64,000 bases of DNA from an uncultured Oscillospiraceae bacterium (GTDB lineage: Bacteria > Bacillota > Clostridia > Oscillospirales > Oscillospiraceae), in NCBI GenBank assembly GCA_934591815.1, contig CAKTPV010000009.1:1-64000 (forward strand), read 5' to 3'. A program made the translations under genes and the position numbers. The notes beneath the pieces are model-generated. The model had not been told where the DNA came from, made no database searches, and saw nothing but the letters and a program-made list of their open reading frames with translations. This document shows, one piece after another, positions 17,126-26,221 of this stretch (position 1 is its first letter; each line of letters opens with the position of its first letter).

Positions 17126-17995
17126 ATGAGAGCAAAACGACTGGCGGAAAATGTCATCCACGGCTGGTTTCTGCTGATGGGGCTGGTCACGGTGGGCTGC
17201 GTGCTGCTGATCTCGGTCTATCTGATCGTCTCCGGCATCCCGGCCATACGGGAGATCGGCCTTATCAAATTCCTGTTCGGCCCGGTGTGGGACTCCAACG
17301 GCGCACAGCCGCAGTTCGGCATCCTGCCCTTCATCCTGACCAGCGTGTACGGCACGGCGGGCGCCATCCTGCTGGGCGTGCCGGTTGGCTTTATGACCGC
17401 TGTATTTCTGGCGAAAATGGCGCCGTCCAAGCTGAAAGCAGCGGTGTCTGCGGCGGCGAGCCTGCTGGCGGGTATCCCCTCCGTGGTCTACGGTCTGGTG
17501 GGTATGCTGGTGCTGGTGCCGGGTATCCGGCGTATCTTCCATATCCCCGACGGATCGGGACTGCTGGCGGCCATCATCGTGCTGGCCATCATGATCCTGC
17601 CGTCCATCATCAACGTGGCCATGACGGCGCTGGAGGCCGTGCCGAAGGAGTACGAGGACGCATCGCTGGCGTTGGGTGCTACCGCCACGGAGACGTGGTT
17701 TCGGGTGTCCGTGCCCGCCGCCCGCAGCGGTATCGCCGCGGCGGTGGTGCTGGGCGTAGGCCGCGCCATCGGCGAGGCCATGGCGGTGATGATGGTGTCC
17801 GGCAACGTGCCCAATATGCCGTCCCTTTTCCAGAGCGTGCGGTTTTTGACCACCGCCGTGGCCAGTGAGATGAGCTACGCGGCGGCGGGCCTGCAGCGGC
17901 AGGCGCTGTTTTCCATCGCGCTGGTGCTGTTCCTCTTTATCATGCTCATCAACGCGGCGCTGAATTTCTTCCTCAAGCGCAGTAAGGAGAAGTGA
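17126..17995 (+). CDS. pstC: phosphate ABC transporter permease
   Basis: 289 residues with six membrane helices and a BPD_transp_1 domain. The EAA-loop segment EYEDASLALGATATETWFRV contacts PstB. With PstA it forms the inner-membrane channel for phosphate. Order and spacing match a standard pst operon; three bases separate it from pstA. Confidence 0.95.
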   Translation: MRAKRLAENVIHGWFLLMGLVTVGCVLLISVYLIVSGIPAIREIGLIKFLFGPVWDSNGAQPQFGILPFILTSVYGTAGAILLGVPVGFMTAVFLAKMAPSKLKAAVSAAASLLAGIPSVVYGLVGMLVLVPGIRRIFHIPDGSGLLAAIIVLAIMILPSIINVAMTALEAVPKEYEDASLALGATATETWFRVSVPAARSGIAAAVVLGVGRAIGEAMAVMMVSGNVPNMPSLFQSVRFLTTAVASEMSYAAAGLQRQALFSIALVLFLFIMLINAALNFFLKRSKEK

Positions 17996-17998
17996 GCC

Positions 17999-18865
17999 AT
18001 GGACAAAACGAATTTTGCACTGCGCCGCAGGGCATGGGGCGGTATGATGCGGGCGCTGATGGTGCTGTGTGCGGTGCTGACCTGTGCGCTGGCGGTGTTC
18101 CTCATCACTTATGTGCTGGTCAAGGGCGTTCCCAACCTGAGCTGGGAGCTGCTGCGCACCAAGCCCAGCTATCTGGACGGCACCATCGGCATCCTGCCGG
18201 ACATCATCAGCACCGTCTGCATGGTGCTGACTACGCTGCTGGTGGTGCTGCCGGTGGGCGTGTGCGCGGCGGTATACCTGACGGAGTACGCCCGGAACAG
18301 AAGGCTGGCGGCGGCCATCGAATACACCGCCGAGACACTGTCCGGCATTCCGTCCATCATCTACGGGCTGGTGGGGCAGATGTTCTTCTGCCAGTTTCTG
18401 GGGATGAAGAAATCCCTGATCGCCGGCGCCATGACGCTTGTCATCATGAACCTGCCCACCATCATGCGCACCACGCAGGAGAGCCTGAAGACCGTGCCCC
18501 GGAGCTACCGGGAGGGCGCGTTCGGCCTGGGCGCAGGGAAGTGGCGCACCATCCGGACGGTGGTGCTGCCCGGCTGTGTGGACGGCGTGATCACCGGCTG
18601 CATTCTGGCGGTGGGACGCATACTGGGCGAGACGGCGGCGCTGCTGTACACGGCGGGCTTTGCCCACACCCTGTACAGCACGCTGGGCGAGACGCTGCGC
18701 TCCTCTGGCGCCACGCTGTCGGTGGCGCTGTACGTCTACGCCAAGGAGCAGGGCGAGTTTGATGTGGCCTTTGCTATTGCCGCCATTCTGATGGTGCTGG
18801 CGCTGCTCATCGATCTGGCCGCCGGTCTGACGGGGCGGTATTTCAAGAAACGGAGGAGCCTATGA
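17999..18865 (+). CDS. pstA: phosphate ABC transporter permease
   Basis: 288 residues, six helices, EAA-type loop [24 protein letters not shown]. Partner of PstC. The start follows AAGGAG. Its last bases overlap the ATG of pstB by four (ATGAG), so the two are translationally coupled. Confidence 0.95.
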   Translation: MDKTNFALRRRAWGGMMRALMVLCAVLTCALAVFLITYVLVKGVPNLSWELLRTKPSYLDGTIGILPDIISTVCMVLTTLLVVLPVGVCAAVYLTEYARNRRLAAAIEYTAETLSGIPSIIYGLVGQMFFCQFLGMKKSLIAGAMTLVIMNLPTIMRTTQESLKTVPRSYREGAFGLGAGKWRTIRTVVLPGCVDGVITGCILAVGRILGETAALLYTAGFAHTLYSTLGETLRSSGATLSVALYVYAKEQGEFDVAFAIAAILMVLALLIDLAAGLTGRYFKKRRSL

Positions 18866-19617
18866 GCGATATTTTTACCGTACATGACCTGAATTTGTGG
18901 TACGGCCCCACGCAGGCGCTGCACCATGTGGATATGGACATCCCGGAAAAGAGCATCACGGCTCTCATCGGGCCGTCCGGCTGCGGCAAGTCCACCTTTC
19001 TCAAGACGCTGGATCGGATGAACGATCTGGTGCCCGGTGTGCGTATCGAGGGAACGGTGGAGTACGATGGGAAGAACATCTTCGCGCCGGACGTGGACGT
19101 TAACGAGCTGCGGCGGCAGGTGGGGATGGTGTTCCAGAAGCCTAACCCGTTCCCCATGAGCATCTACGACAACGTGGCCTACGGCCCCCGTACCCACGGG
19201 GTGCGGAACCGCGCCAAGCTGGACGAGATCGTGGAGCAGTCCCTGCGCTCGGCGGCCATCTGGGACGAGGTGAAGGACCGGCTGAGGAAAAACGCGCTGG
19301 GTCTGTCCGGCGGCCAGCAGCAGCGCCTGTGCATTGCGCGGGCACTGGCGGTGGAGCCCCGGGTGCTGCTGATGGACGAGCCTACCTCGGCGCTGGACCC
19401 CATCTCCACATCCAAGATAGAAGACCTTGCAATGGAGCTGAAAAAACGGTACACTATTGTTATCGTGACCCACAATATGCAGCAGGCGCTGCGTATCTCC
19501 GACCGAACCGCCTTTTTCCTGCTGGGAGAGCTGATCGAGTACGATGACACCGAGCGTATGTTCTCCACACCGACGCAGAAAAAGACCGAGGATTACATCA
19601 CGGGGAGGTTTGGATGA
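18862..19617 (+). CDS. pstB: phosphate ABC transporter ATP-binding protein
   Basis: 251 residues. Walker [11 protein letters not shown]-loop in [21 protein letters not shown] (a PstB hallmark), signature [16 protein letters not shown], Walker [14 protein letters not shown] and the H-switch VTHNMQQA. It powers PstSCA. Overlaps pstA and phoU by four bases at each end. Confidence 0.97.
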   Translation: MSDIFTVHDLNLWYGPTQALHHVDMDIPEKSITALIGPSGCGKSTFLKTLDRMNDLVPGVRIEGTVEYDGKNIFAPDVDVNELRRQVGMVFQKPNPFPMSIYDNVAYGPRTHGVRNRAKLDEIVEQSLRSAAIWDEVKDRLRKNALGLSGGQQQRLCIARALAVEPRVLLMDEPTSALDPISTSKIEDLAMELKKRYTIVIVTHNMQQALRISDRTAFFLLGELIEYDDTERMFSTPTQKKTEDYITGRFG

Positions 19618-20261
19618 TGAGAAGCCGTTTTGATGAACAGCTGGCACAGCTGCACCGGGAGCTGATCGAGATGGGCGCGCTGTGCGAGCGGGTGATCGCG
19701 CTGGCCTCCCGCGCCCTGACCACCGGGGACAAGTCGCTGGCACAGCAGGTACCGCCGCTGGATCGGGATATCGACCGGAAGGAGCGGGACATTGAGAACC
19801 TGTGCCTGCGGCTGCTGCTGCACCAGCAGCCGGTGGCCAGCGACCTGCGGCGTATCTCCGCGGCACTGAAGATGATCACGGACATGGAGCGCATCGGCGA
19901 TCAGGCCGACGATATTGCCGAGATCGTGCTGTATCTGGAGGGCGTGCCGGCGGAGAGCCACGAGCTGCTGCGCAAGATGGCGGAGGCCGCCATCGGCATG
20001 GTCAGCGACAGTGTGGACGCCTATGTCCGGCAGGATGTGGCGCTGGCGGAGAAGGTCATCGCCGATGACGACACGGTGGACACGTATTTTGACAAGGTAA
20101 AGCAGGCGCTGATCCGGCGCATCGCCGACGATCCGGCGGAGGGCGGCACGGCGCTGGAGCTGCTGATGATCGCCAAGTATCTGGAGCGGATCGGCGACCA
20201 TGCCACCAATATTGCCGAGTGGGTGGAGTTTTCCGTCACCGGCGTACACAAGGAGGAGTGA
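19614..20261 (+). CDS. phoU: phosphate signalling protein PhoU
   Basis: 215 residues, all alpha-helical, two PhoU repeats: [29 protein letters not shown] with [15 protein letters not shown], and [32 protein letters not shown]. It links Pst transport activity to the sensor kinase, turning the Pho response off when phosphate is plentiful. Start overlaps pstB. Confidence 0.95.
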   Translation: MMRSRFDEQLAQLHRELIEMGALCERVIALASRALTTGDKSLAQQVPPLDRDIDRKERDIENLCLRLLLHQQPVASDLRRISAALKMITDMERIGDQADDIAEIVLYLEGVPAESHELLRKMAEAAIGMVSDSVDAYVRQDVALAEKVIADDDTVDTYFDKVKQALIRRIADDPAEGGTALELLMIAKYLERIGDHATNIAEWVEFSVTGVHKEE

Positions 20262-20263
20262 CC

Positions 20264-20935
20264 ATGATCTGGTGTGTGGAGGACGACGCCAGCATCCGGG
20301 ACATCGAGGTATACGCGCTGAACTCCACCGGTCTTGCGGCGGAGGGCTTTGCCGACGGCGCCGCCTTTTGGCAGGCGCTGCAAAAGACCCAGCCGGAGCT
20401 GGTGGTGCTGGATGTGATGCTGCCGGAGATCGACGGCATCGAGCTGCTGCGGCGGATGAAGGCCGACGCGGCGCTGCGGGAGATCCCCGTCATCATGGCC
20501 ACGGCCAAGGGCGCGGAGTATGACAAGATCCAGGGCCTTGATCTGGGGGCGGACGACTATCTGGCCAAACCCTTCGGCGTCATGGAGCTGGTGTCCCGGG
20601 TCAAGGCGGTGCTGCGCCGGTGCAGGCCGCAGCCGGTTGCGGTGCTGCGCTGCGGCGGTCTGGTGGTGGACGAGCAGGAGCATACCGTCACCGCCGACGG
20701 CGTCCGGGTGGTGCTGACGTACAAGGAGTACCAGCTGCTGCGGCTGTTCCTGTCCCATCCCGGCACGGCGTTTACCCGCGACCAGCTGATGGAGCAGGTG
20801 TGGGGCATGGACTTTTACGGCGAGAGCCGGACGGTGGATATGCACATCCGCACCCTGCGGCAGAAGCTGGGCGTCTACGGCGAGCATATCGAGACGGTGC
20901 GCAGTGTGGGCTACCGCTGGAGGGCGCAGCTATGA
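20264..20935 (+). CDS. PhoP/PhoB-type response regulator
   Basis: 223 residues. Receiver domain (1-120): acidic pocket E6-D7-D8, phospho-acceptor D50 in LVVLDVMLP, and K in YLAKPF. OmpR/PhoB winged-helix DNA-binding domain (about 130-222): LTYKEYQLLRLFLSHPGTAFTRDQLMEQVWG then RTVDMHIRTLRQKLG and VRSVGYRW. AGGAGG precedes the ATG at 20264; the longer frame upstream overlaps phoU. It is the likely regulator of the pst and 5'-nucleotidase promoters. Confidence 0.93.
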   Translation: MIWCVEDDASIRDIEVYALNSTGLAAEGFADGAAFWQALQKTQPELVVLDVMLPEIDGIELLRRMKADAALREIPVIMATAKGAEYDKIQGLDLGADDYLAKPFGVMELVSRVKAVLRRCRPQPVAVLRCGGLVVDEQEHTVTADGVRVVLTYKEYQLLRLFLSHPGTAFTRDQLMEQVWGMDFYGESRTVDMHIRTLRQKLGVYGEHIETVRSVGYRWRAQL

Positions 20936-22596
20936 GCACCATGACAAAGCGTATTTTCCGCGCCACGCTGCTGGTGGGCGTGGCGGTGCTCATCGCCAGT
21001 CTGACACTGGTGATGGGGGTGCTGTACAGCTATTTCGGCCGGGTGCAGGAGTCCCAGCTGCGGGACGAGCTGAGTCTGGCGGCGGTGGGTGTGGAGCAGA
21101 ACGGCACGGACTATCTCAAGCAGCTGCGATCCGACCAGTACCGTATCACATGGCTGCGTGCAGACGGCGCGGTGCTGTACGACACGCAGGCGGACGCGGA
21201 AAGCATGGAGAACCACGCCCAGCGGCAGGAGGTGCAGCAGGCACTGGCCACCGGCGAGGGCGAGAGCAGCCGGTACAGCGCCACGCTGCTGCAAAAGACG
21301 GTGTACTACGCCAAGCGCCTGCCGGACGGCACGGTGCTGCGTCTGTCCGCCATCCGGGTGACGGCGGGGGTGCTGATGCTGAATATGCTCCAGCCCATCC
21401 TGCTGGTGCTGGCGGCGGCGCTGATCCTGTCGGGCGTGCTGGCGTCCCGGCTGGCACGGCGCATCACGGAGCCGCTGAACCGGCTGGATCTGGAGCACCC
21501 GCTGGAGAACGACACCTACGAGGAGCTGGCGCCCCTGCTGCGCCGTATGGAGCATCAGCGCCGGCAGATCGACCGGCAGATGGACGAGCTGCGGCGGCGG
21601 TCGGAGGAATTTGAGCAGATCACGGGCAGTATGAGCGAGGGCCTGGTGCTGCTGGACGAGGCGGGCGTCATCCTGAGCATCAATCCGGCGGCACGACGGC
21701 TGCTGGACGCGGCGGAAAACTGCGTGGGACAGGATATTCTGACGGTGGATCGGGACGTGGTGCTGAGCGACGCACTGCATCAGGCGGCAGAGCAGGGACA
21801 CAGCGAATTCCGCGGCCAGCGGAACGGCCGGGAGTACCAGTTCGACGTGACGCGCATCCAGTCGGAGGGGCGCACGGCGGGTACGGTGCTGCTGGTGTTC
21901 GACGTAACGGAGCGGGCCTTTGCCGAGCGGAACCGGCGGGAGTTCACCGCCAACGTGTCCCACGAGCTGAAAACCCCCTTACAGGGGATCATCGGCAGCG
22001 CGGAGCTGCTGGAGAACGGTCTGGTGAAGCAGGAGGATGTGCCTCGCTTCACCGGACATATCCGGTCGGAGGCCCAGCGGCTGGTGACGCTGATCGGCGA
22101 CATCATCCGCCTGTCCCAGCTGGACGAGGGCGAGACGATGCCTGCGGAGCCGGTGGAGCTGCTGGCGTTGGCGCGGGAGGCGGCGGAGAGCCTGCAAGGT
22201 GCCGCGGCAGCGCGGCATGTGACCATCACCGTGGAGGGCGAGCCGGTGGAGCTTACCGGCGTCCGGCGGCTGCTGCACGAGATCGTATTTAACCTGTGCG
22301 ACAACGCCATCAAGTACAACACCGACGGCGGCCGCGTGCAGGTGACGGTGACGAAGGAGAACGAAACGGCCGCCGTCACCGTGCGGGACACCGGCATCGG
22401 CATCCCGCCCGACCAGCAGGATCGGGTATTCGAGCGGTTCTACCGGGTGGATAAGAGCCACTCCAAGGCCTCCGGCGGTACGGGGCTGGGATTGTCCATC
22501 GTCAAGCACGCGGTGCAGTACCTCCACGGCACCATCCACCTGCAAAGCGAGGTGGGGAAGGGCACGGAGATCCGCGTCACGTTTCCCTTGGCATAA
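20932..22596 (+). CDS. PhoR-type sensor histidine kinase
   Basis: 554 residues. Two membrane helices (about 10-32 and 145-170) flank an extracellular sensor. HAMP-like linker and PAS domain follow (about 225-325), then HisKA with the phospho-acceptor H344 in NVSHELKTPLQG, and HATPase with NLCDNAIKYN, RDTGIGIPPDQQDRVFERFYR and GGTGLGLSIVK. The ATG overlaps the regulator's stop (ATGA). It is the cognate kinase for phosphate limitation, reading PhoU/Pst state; this is inferred from position. Confidence 0.93.
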   Translation: MSTMTKRIFRATLLVGVAVLIASLTLVMGVLYSYFGRVQESQLRDELSLAAVGVEQNGTDYLKQLRSDQYRITWLRADGAVLYDTQADAESMENHAQRQEVQQALATGEGESSRYSATLLQKTVYYAKRLPDGTVLRLSAIRVTAGVLMLNMLQPILLVLAAALILSGVLASRLARRITEPLNRLDLEHPLENDTYEELAPLLRRMEHQRRQIDRQMDELRRRSEEFEQITGSMSEGLVLLDEAGVILSINPAARRLLDAAENCVGQDILTVDRDVVLSDALHQAAEQGHSEFRGQRNGREYQFDVTRIQSEGRTAGTVLLVFDVTERAFAERNRREFTANVSHELKTPLQGIIGSAELLENGLVKQEDVPRFTGHIRSEAQRLVTLIGDIIRLSQLDEGETMPAEPVELLALAREAAESLQGAAAARHVTITVEGEPVELTGVRRLLHEIVFNLCDNAIKYNTDGGRVQVTVTKENETAAVTVRDTGIGIPPDQQDRVFERFYRVDKSHSKASGGTGLGLSIVKHAVQYLHGTIHLQSEVGKGTEIRVTFPLA

Positions 22597-22602
22597 GGAG
22601 AA

Positions 22603-22634
22603 GGCGGCGCACCCGGCATGGGCGCGCCGCTTTG
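22603..22634 (+). terminator. weak hairpin after phoR-type gene
   Basis: GGCGGCGC and GCGCGCCGC can pair around a 12-base loop, followed by TTTGG. A poor T-run, so termination is uncertain. Confidence 0.4.
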
Positions 22635-22662
22635 GTTGCCGCGGCCATGCGCGGTCAGCGTC

Positions 22663-22692
22663 TTGACAAGGGAAAGGCGGCGGGCGTATAAT
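22663..22692 (+). promoter_or_regulatory. promoter of the ABC exporter genes
   Basis: TTGACA, 18-bp spacer, TATAAT. Confidence 0.85.
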
Positions 22693-22744
22693 CCGGCTGG
22701 ATATGTAAGGAGCCACACAAGACACGAGAAAAGAGGTGTAACAT

Positions 22745-23455
22745 ATGCTGAAAATTGAGCATCTGACCAAGACCTACGGGGAGAAGAAGGCGGTGGACGA
22801 CCTGAGCCTGCACATTCAGGCGGGGGAGCTGTACGGCTTCATCGGACACAACGGTGCGGGCAAGACCACCACGCTGAAGGCGGTGGCGGGCATCCTGCAA
22901 TTTGACGCGGGCGAGATCTGTATCGACGGCAAGTCCATCCGGACGGAGCCGCTGGCCTGCAAGCGGGAGCTGGCCTACATCCCCGATAACCCCGACCTGT
23001 ACGATTTCATGAGCGGCATCAAGTACCTGAACTTCATCGCGGATATCTTCGGCGTCAGCGCCGATGACCGCCAGACACGCATTCGGGACTACGCGGCGCG
23101 GTTTGAACTGACGGAGGATCTGGCCCAGCCCATCGCCGCCTATTCCCACGGCATGAAGCAGAAGCTGGCCATCATCGCCGCGTGGCTGCACCAGCCGAAG
23201 CTGGTCATCATGGATGAACCCTTTGTGGGGCTGGATCCCAAGGCGTCCCATCTGCTCAAGGGCATGATGCGGGAGCTGTGCGACCGGGGCGGCGCCATCT
23301 TTTTCTCCACCCATGTGCTGGAAGTGGCGGAAAAGCTGTGCGACAAGGTAGCCATCATCAAGGGCGGCCGGCTCATCCGCTCCGGCACCATGGAGGAGGT
23401 CAAGGGCGACGACTCGCTGGAGCAGGTTTTCCTGGAGCTGGAGGATGAGGCGTGA
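22745..23455 (+). CDS. ABC transporter ATP-binding protein
   Basis: 236 residues. Walker A GHNGAGKTT, signature YSHGMKQKL (the variant common in ABC-2 type exporters), Walker B LVIMDEPFVGLDP, H-switch STHVLEVAEKLCD. Pairs with the integral membrane protein directly downstream, whose start overlaps this stop (TGATG). It probably exports an unknown lipid, peptide or drug. RBS AAGAGGTG lies close before the ATG. Confidence 0.92.
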   Translation: MLKIEHLTKTYGEKKAVDDLSLHIQAGELYGFIGHNGAGKTTTLKAVAGILQFDAGEICIDGKSIRTEPLACKRELAYIPDNPDLYDFMSGIKYLNFIADIFGVSADDRQTRIRDYAARFELTEDLAQPIAAYSHGMKQKLAIIAAWLHQPKLVIMDEPFVGLDPKASHLLKGMMRELCDRGGAIFFSTHVLEVAEKLCDKVAIIKGGRLIRSGTMEEVKGDDSLEQVFLELEDEA

Positions 23456-25050
23456 TGCTGAAGATTCTCGTGAAAAAACAGCTGACGGAGATCTTCCGCA
23501 GCTACTTCTATAACCCCAAGACCAACAAGGCCCGCTCCAAGGCGGCGTTGGCGGGCTATATCGCCCTGTTCGCGGTGGTGATGGTGGGCGTGCTGGGCGG
23601 TATGTTCACCATGCTGGCGCTGGGGCTATGCGGGCCGCTGGCCGCCGCGGGCATGGACTGGCTGTACTTTGCATTGATGGGGCTGCTGGCCGTGCTGCTG
23701 GGCGCGTTCGGCAGCGTGTTCAACACCTATTCCGGCCTGTATCTGGCAAAGGATAACGACCTGCTGCTGAGTATGCCCATCCCGGTGGACACGCTGATGG
23801 CGTCCCGGCTGCTGAGCGTATACCTGATGGGCCTCATGTACAGCGCGGTGGTGATCGTGCCGACGGTCATCGTCTATTGGGCGGTGGCACCGGTGACGGC
23901 GGGAGCGGTTCTCGGCGGCGTGCTGCTGGTGCTGCTTATTTCCGTTTTCGTGCTGACGCTGGCGTGTGCGCTGGGCTGGGTGGTGGCGAAGATCAGCCTG
24001 AGGCTGAAGCACAAGAGCTTTGTCACCGTCCTCGTCTCGCTGGTGTTTTTCGGCGGCTACTATTTCTTCTATTTCAAGGCGCAGACGCTCATCGAGGACC
24101 TGCTGGCCAACGCGGCTGTGTACGGTGAAAGGATCCGGGGCGCGGCCTACCCGCTGTACCTGTTCGGCAGGGTCGGCGCCGGCGATGGCGTGGCGATGCT
24201 GGTGGTTTCCGCGGTGGTGCTGGCGCTGTTCGCGGCGCTGTGGGCGCTGCTGCGGCGCAGCTTCTTGAAGATCGCCACCGCCACGGGCCGCACGGAGCGC
24301 CGTCGGTACCGGGAGCAGGCCGCCGTGCGGCGCTCCACCGGTGCGGCGCTGCTGCACAAGGAGCTGGGGCGGTTCACCGCCAGCCCCAACTATATGCTCA
24401 ACTGCGGCATGGGGATCCTGATGCTGCCGCTGGCCGGCGGGATGCTGCTGTGGAAAAGCGGCGAGCTGACGGCGGTGCTGCGCGCCGTACCGCAGATCTA
24501 TGACGCATTGCCGGTGCTGCTGGCGGCGGTGGTGTGCATGATGGCCGCCATGAATGACATGGCGGCGCCCTCCATCTCCTTGGAGGGCAAGTGCCTGTGG
24601 CAGATGCAGTCGCTGCCGGTGACGCCGTGGCAGGTGCTGCGGGCCAAGCTGACCATGCAGCTGCTGCTGACCGCGGTGCCGGTGGCGGTGTGCCTTGTCT
24701 GCGCGGCGCTTGCCCTGCCGATGACGGCGGCGGAGCTGGCGGTGCTGACGGCGGTATCCCTGCTGTTTACGGCATTCTCCGCGCTGCTGGGGCTGTTCCT
24801 CGGCCTGCGGATGCCCAACCTGACATGGACGCGGGAGATCATCCCCATCAAGCAGAGTGCCTCCGTGGCCATCGCCCTGTTCGGCGGCTGGGGGTATGCG
24901 GCGGTGCTGGGCGGCGGCTACCTGCTGGCGGGCTGGCACTTGGGTACGGTATGGTATCTGGGCTGCTTCGCCGCCGCCACACTGCTGGCGTGCCTTGCGC
25001 TGTACCTGTGGCTGAAGAAGCGTGGCGGTGCGGTGCTGGCGGCGCTGTGA
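23455..25050 (+). CDS. ABC exporter permease, large (ABC-2 type)
   Basis: 531 residues from the ATG at 23455 (a GTG one codon earlier is possible). About 12 hydrophobic segments, in two blocks of roughly six, separated by a basic cytoplasmic segment (about residues 270-305, RTERRRYREQAAVRRS). It resembles the large one-piece permeases that pair with single ATPase subunits in Clostridia. No known substrate. One-base overlap with the ATPase gene shows co-translation. Confidence 0.85.
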   Translation: MLKILVKKQLTEIFRSYFYNPKTNKARSKAALAGYIALFAVVMVGVLGGMFTMLALGLCGPLAAAGMDWLYFALMGLLAVLLGAFGSVFNTYSGLYLAKDNDLLLSMPIPVDTLMASRLLSVYLMGLMYSAVVIVPTVIVYWAVAPVTAGAVLGGVLLVLLISVFVLTLACALGWVVAKISLRLKHKSFVTVLVSLVFFGGYYFFYFKAQTLIEDLLANAAVYGERIRGAAYPLYLFGRVGAGDGVAMLVVSAVVLALFAALWALLRRSFLKIATATGRTERRRYREQAAVRRSTGAALLHKELGRFTASPNYMLNCGMGILMLPLAGGMLLWKSGELTAVLRAVPQIYDALPVLLAAVVCMMAAMNDMAAPSISLEGKCLWQMQSLPVTPWQVLRAKLTMQLLLTAVPVAVCLVCAALALPMTAAELAVLTAVSLLFTAFSALLGLFLGLRMPNLTWTREIIPIKQSASVAIALFGGWGYAAVLGGGYLLAGWHLGTVWYLGCFAAATLLACLALYLWLKKRGGAVLAAL

Positions 25051-25060
25051 GTATATGAAA

Positions 25061-25099
25061 AACGTGCGCTGTACGTAGAGTACAGCGCACGTTTTTTTT
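25061..25099. terminator. terminator between ABC exporter and metalloregulator
   Basis: AACGTGCGCTGTAC pairs with GTACAGCGCACGTT, with a long T-run. Serves convergent genes. Confidence 0.93.
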
Positions 25100-25107
25100 T
25101 GCGTGGC

Positions 25108-25476
25108 TCAAAGGTTTTTCCGGGCGTGGCGGCAGATGGCATCGAAGCTGGTCTGGCTGAGATCATGCTCCAGCTTGCACGCATCGCTCTCCGCCGTCTC
25201 CTCGTCGACGCCCAGCGCCATGAGAAAGCGGGTCAGAGTGTGGTGCCGGTCCAGCATACTGGCGGCAATGGCCATGCCCTGCTCCGTCAGGGTGATGAGG
25301 CCGTCCTTGTCCATGGTGATGTAGCCGTTCTCCCGCAGCCGCTTGGTGGCGTAGGTGACGCTGGGCTTTGTGACCCCCAGCTTGTCGGCAATGTCGATGG
25401 AGCGGATATACCCATGCTCCTGCTGCATCATCAGCATGGCCTCCAGATAGTCCTCGGATGCCCGTAATATCTGCAT
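25108..25476 (-). CDS. DtxR/MntR-family metal-dependent repressor
   Basis: 122 residues: winged helix (about 1-62; recognition helix VTKPSVTYATKRLRENGY) and metal-dependent dimerisation domain (63-122), no SH3 domain. Candidate metal ligands aligned with MntR are D9, E12, H78, E103 and H104. At the position of MntR Glu99 there is C100, as in DtxR (Cys102), which favours iron sensing. It is divergent from feoA-feoA-feoB, and GTTAA/GTTAG palindromes lie before its own gene and before feo. It likely represses both when the metal is plentiful. Confidence 0.9.
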   Translation of the reverse strand: MQILRASEDYLEAMLMMQQEHGYIRSIDIADKLGVTKPSVTYATKRLRENGYITMDKDGLITLTEQGMAIAASMLDRHHTLTRFLMALGVDEETAESDACKLEHDLSQTSFDAICRHARKNL

Positions 25477-25510
25477 AAGTTCACCAACTTTTCATTTCAG
25501 GATACAGATA

Positions 25511-25528
25511 GGTTAACATACTTTAACC
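25511..25528. promoter_or_regulatory. GGTTAA-N6-TTAACC palindrome before the metalloregulator gene
   Basis: Same geometry as the feo palindromes, with A/T in place of G/C in the inner position. It lies 35 bp upstream of the regulator start, suggesting autoregulation. Confidence 0.65.
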
Positions 25529-25566
25529 AAATTTGCAAGGAGATAAATTTTTTTCCGCCGCACCCC

Positions 25567-25598
25567 TTGACAAAATGAGTTAGAGGCGCTAAACTAAC
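25567..25598 (+). promoter_or_regulatory. feo promoter with overlapping half-palindrome
   Basis: TTGACA, 17-bp spacer, TAAACT. GTTAG at 25579 and CTAAC at 25594 surround the -10, so a bound repressor would block RNA polymerase. Confidence 0.75.
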
Positions 25599-25605
25599 CG
25601 CGTCA

Positions 25606-25621
25606 GTTAGATAAGACTAAC
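25606..25621. promoter_or_regulatory. GTTAG-N6-CTAAC operator, feo leader site 1
   Basis: GTTAG, ATAAGA, CTAAC just downstream of the feo -10 element. Confidence 0.75.
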
Positions 25622-25664
25622 GACCTGCGTCGGGCGGCAGCGACAGCCATTCTTTTTCAGATAA

Positions 25665-25684
25665 CGGTTAGGTCAGACTAACCG
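25665..25684. promoter_or_regulatory. CGGTTAG-N6-CTAACCG operator, feo leader site 2
   Basis: Seven-base perfect arms, six-base spacer, ending 21 bp before the first feoA start. Confidence 0.8.
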
Positions 25685-25704
25685 CAGAGATCGGAGGGAT
25701 CATT

Positions 25705-25917
25705 ATGATGCCGTTGGCACTGGCCGACATAGGTACGGAGAACCTGATCCGCAAGGTGGGCGGCTCTCCGGAGGTGAGAAGGCATCTGGAGGAGCTGGGC
25801 TTTGTGGCCGGCGGTACCGCCACGGTGGTGGCCGCTATGAGCGGCAACATCATCGTCAAGGTGAAGGAAGCCCGCGTGGCCATCAGCGCGGAAATGGCGC
25901 GGAAAATCATGGTGTGA
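25705..25917 (+). CDS. feoA: FeoA-family ferrous iron transport protein (first copy)
   Basis: 70 residues, a small SH3-like FeoA domain: ADIGTENLIRKVGGSPEVRRHLEELGFVAGG. FeoA binds FeoB at the membrane and supports Fe2+ uptake. GGAGGG precedes the ATG (a second ATG follows one codon later). First of two tandem feoA genes, under the GTTAG-type operators. Confidence 0.92.
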   Translation: MMPLALADIGTENLIRKVGGSPEVRRHLEELGFVAGGTATVVAAMSGNIIVKVKEARVAISAEMARKIMV

Positions 25918-25951
25918 GCAATACGAAACCATATAGAAGGAGAGACAAGTG

Positions 25952-26173
25952 ATGAAAACATTGCGCGAGGTGAAGATCGGCGAGACGGCCAAGGTGGTGA
26001 AGCTCCACGGAGAAGGGCCTGTGAAGCGCCGGATCATGGACATGGGCATTACACGGGGTGTGGAGGTCTACGTCCGCAAGGTGGCGCCGCTGGGCGACCC
26101 CATGGAGGTCACCGTCCGGGGCTATGAGCTGAGTCTGCGGAAGGCCGACACCGAGATGATCGAGGTCGAGTGA
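25952..26173 (+). CDS. feoA: FeoA-family ferrous iron transport protein (second copy)
   Basis: 73 residues: TLREVKIGETAKVVKLHGEGPVKRRIMDMGITRGVEVYVRKVAPLGDPMEVTVRGYELSLR in outline, a canonical FeoA. AAGGAG precedes the ATG; a GTG one codon upstream is an alternative start. Distinct from the first copy, so the pair may form a heteromeric partner for FeoB. Confidence 0.94.
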   Translation: MKTLREVKIGETAKVVKLHGEGPVKRRIMDMGITRGVEVYVRKVAPLGDPMEVTVRGYELSLRKADTEMIEVE

Positions 26174-26188
26174 TTTTTTACGATCAAT

Positions 26189-26206
26189 GGTTAGACAAGG
26201 CTAACC
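26189..26206. promoter_or_regulatory. GGTTAG-N6-CTAACC operator directly before feoB
   Basis: Six-base perfect arms, spacer ACAAGG, between the second feoA and the feoB ribosome binding site. It may give feoB separate control inside the operon. Confidence 0.72.
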
Positions 26207-26221
26207 GAAAGGAGAGAATAT

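Noticed and set aside
16133-18667. 844-codon open frame antisense to pstS, pstC and pstA
   Set aside because: High GC leaves long open antisense frames; the sense strand encodes the well-known Pst proteins. The product is a His/Arg/Gln-rich artefact.
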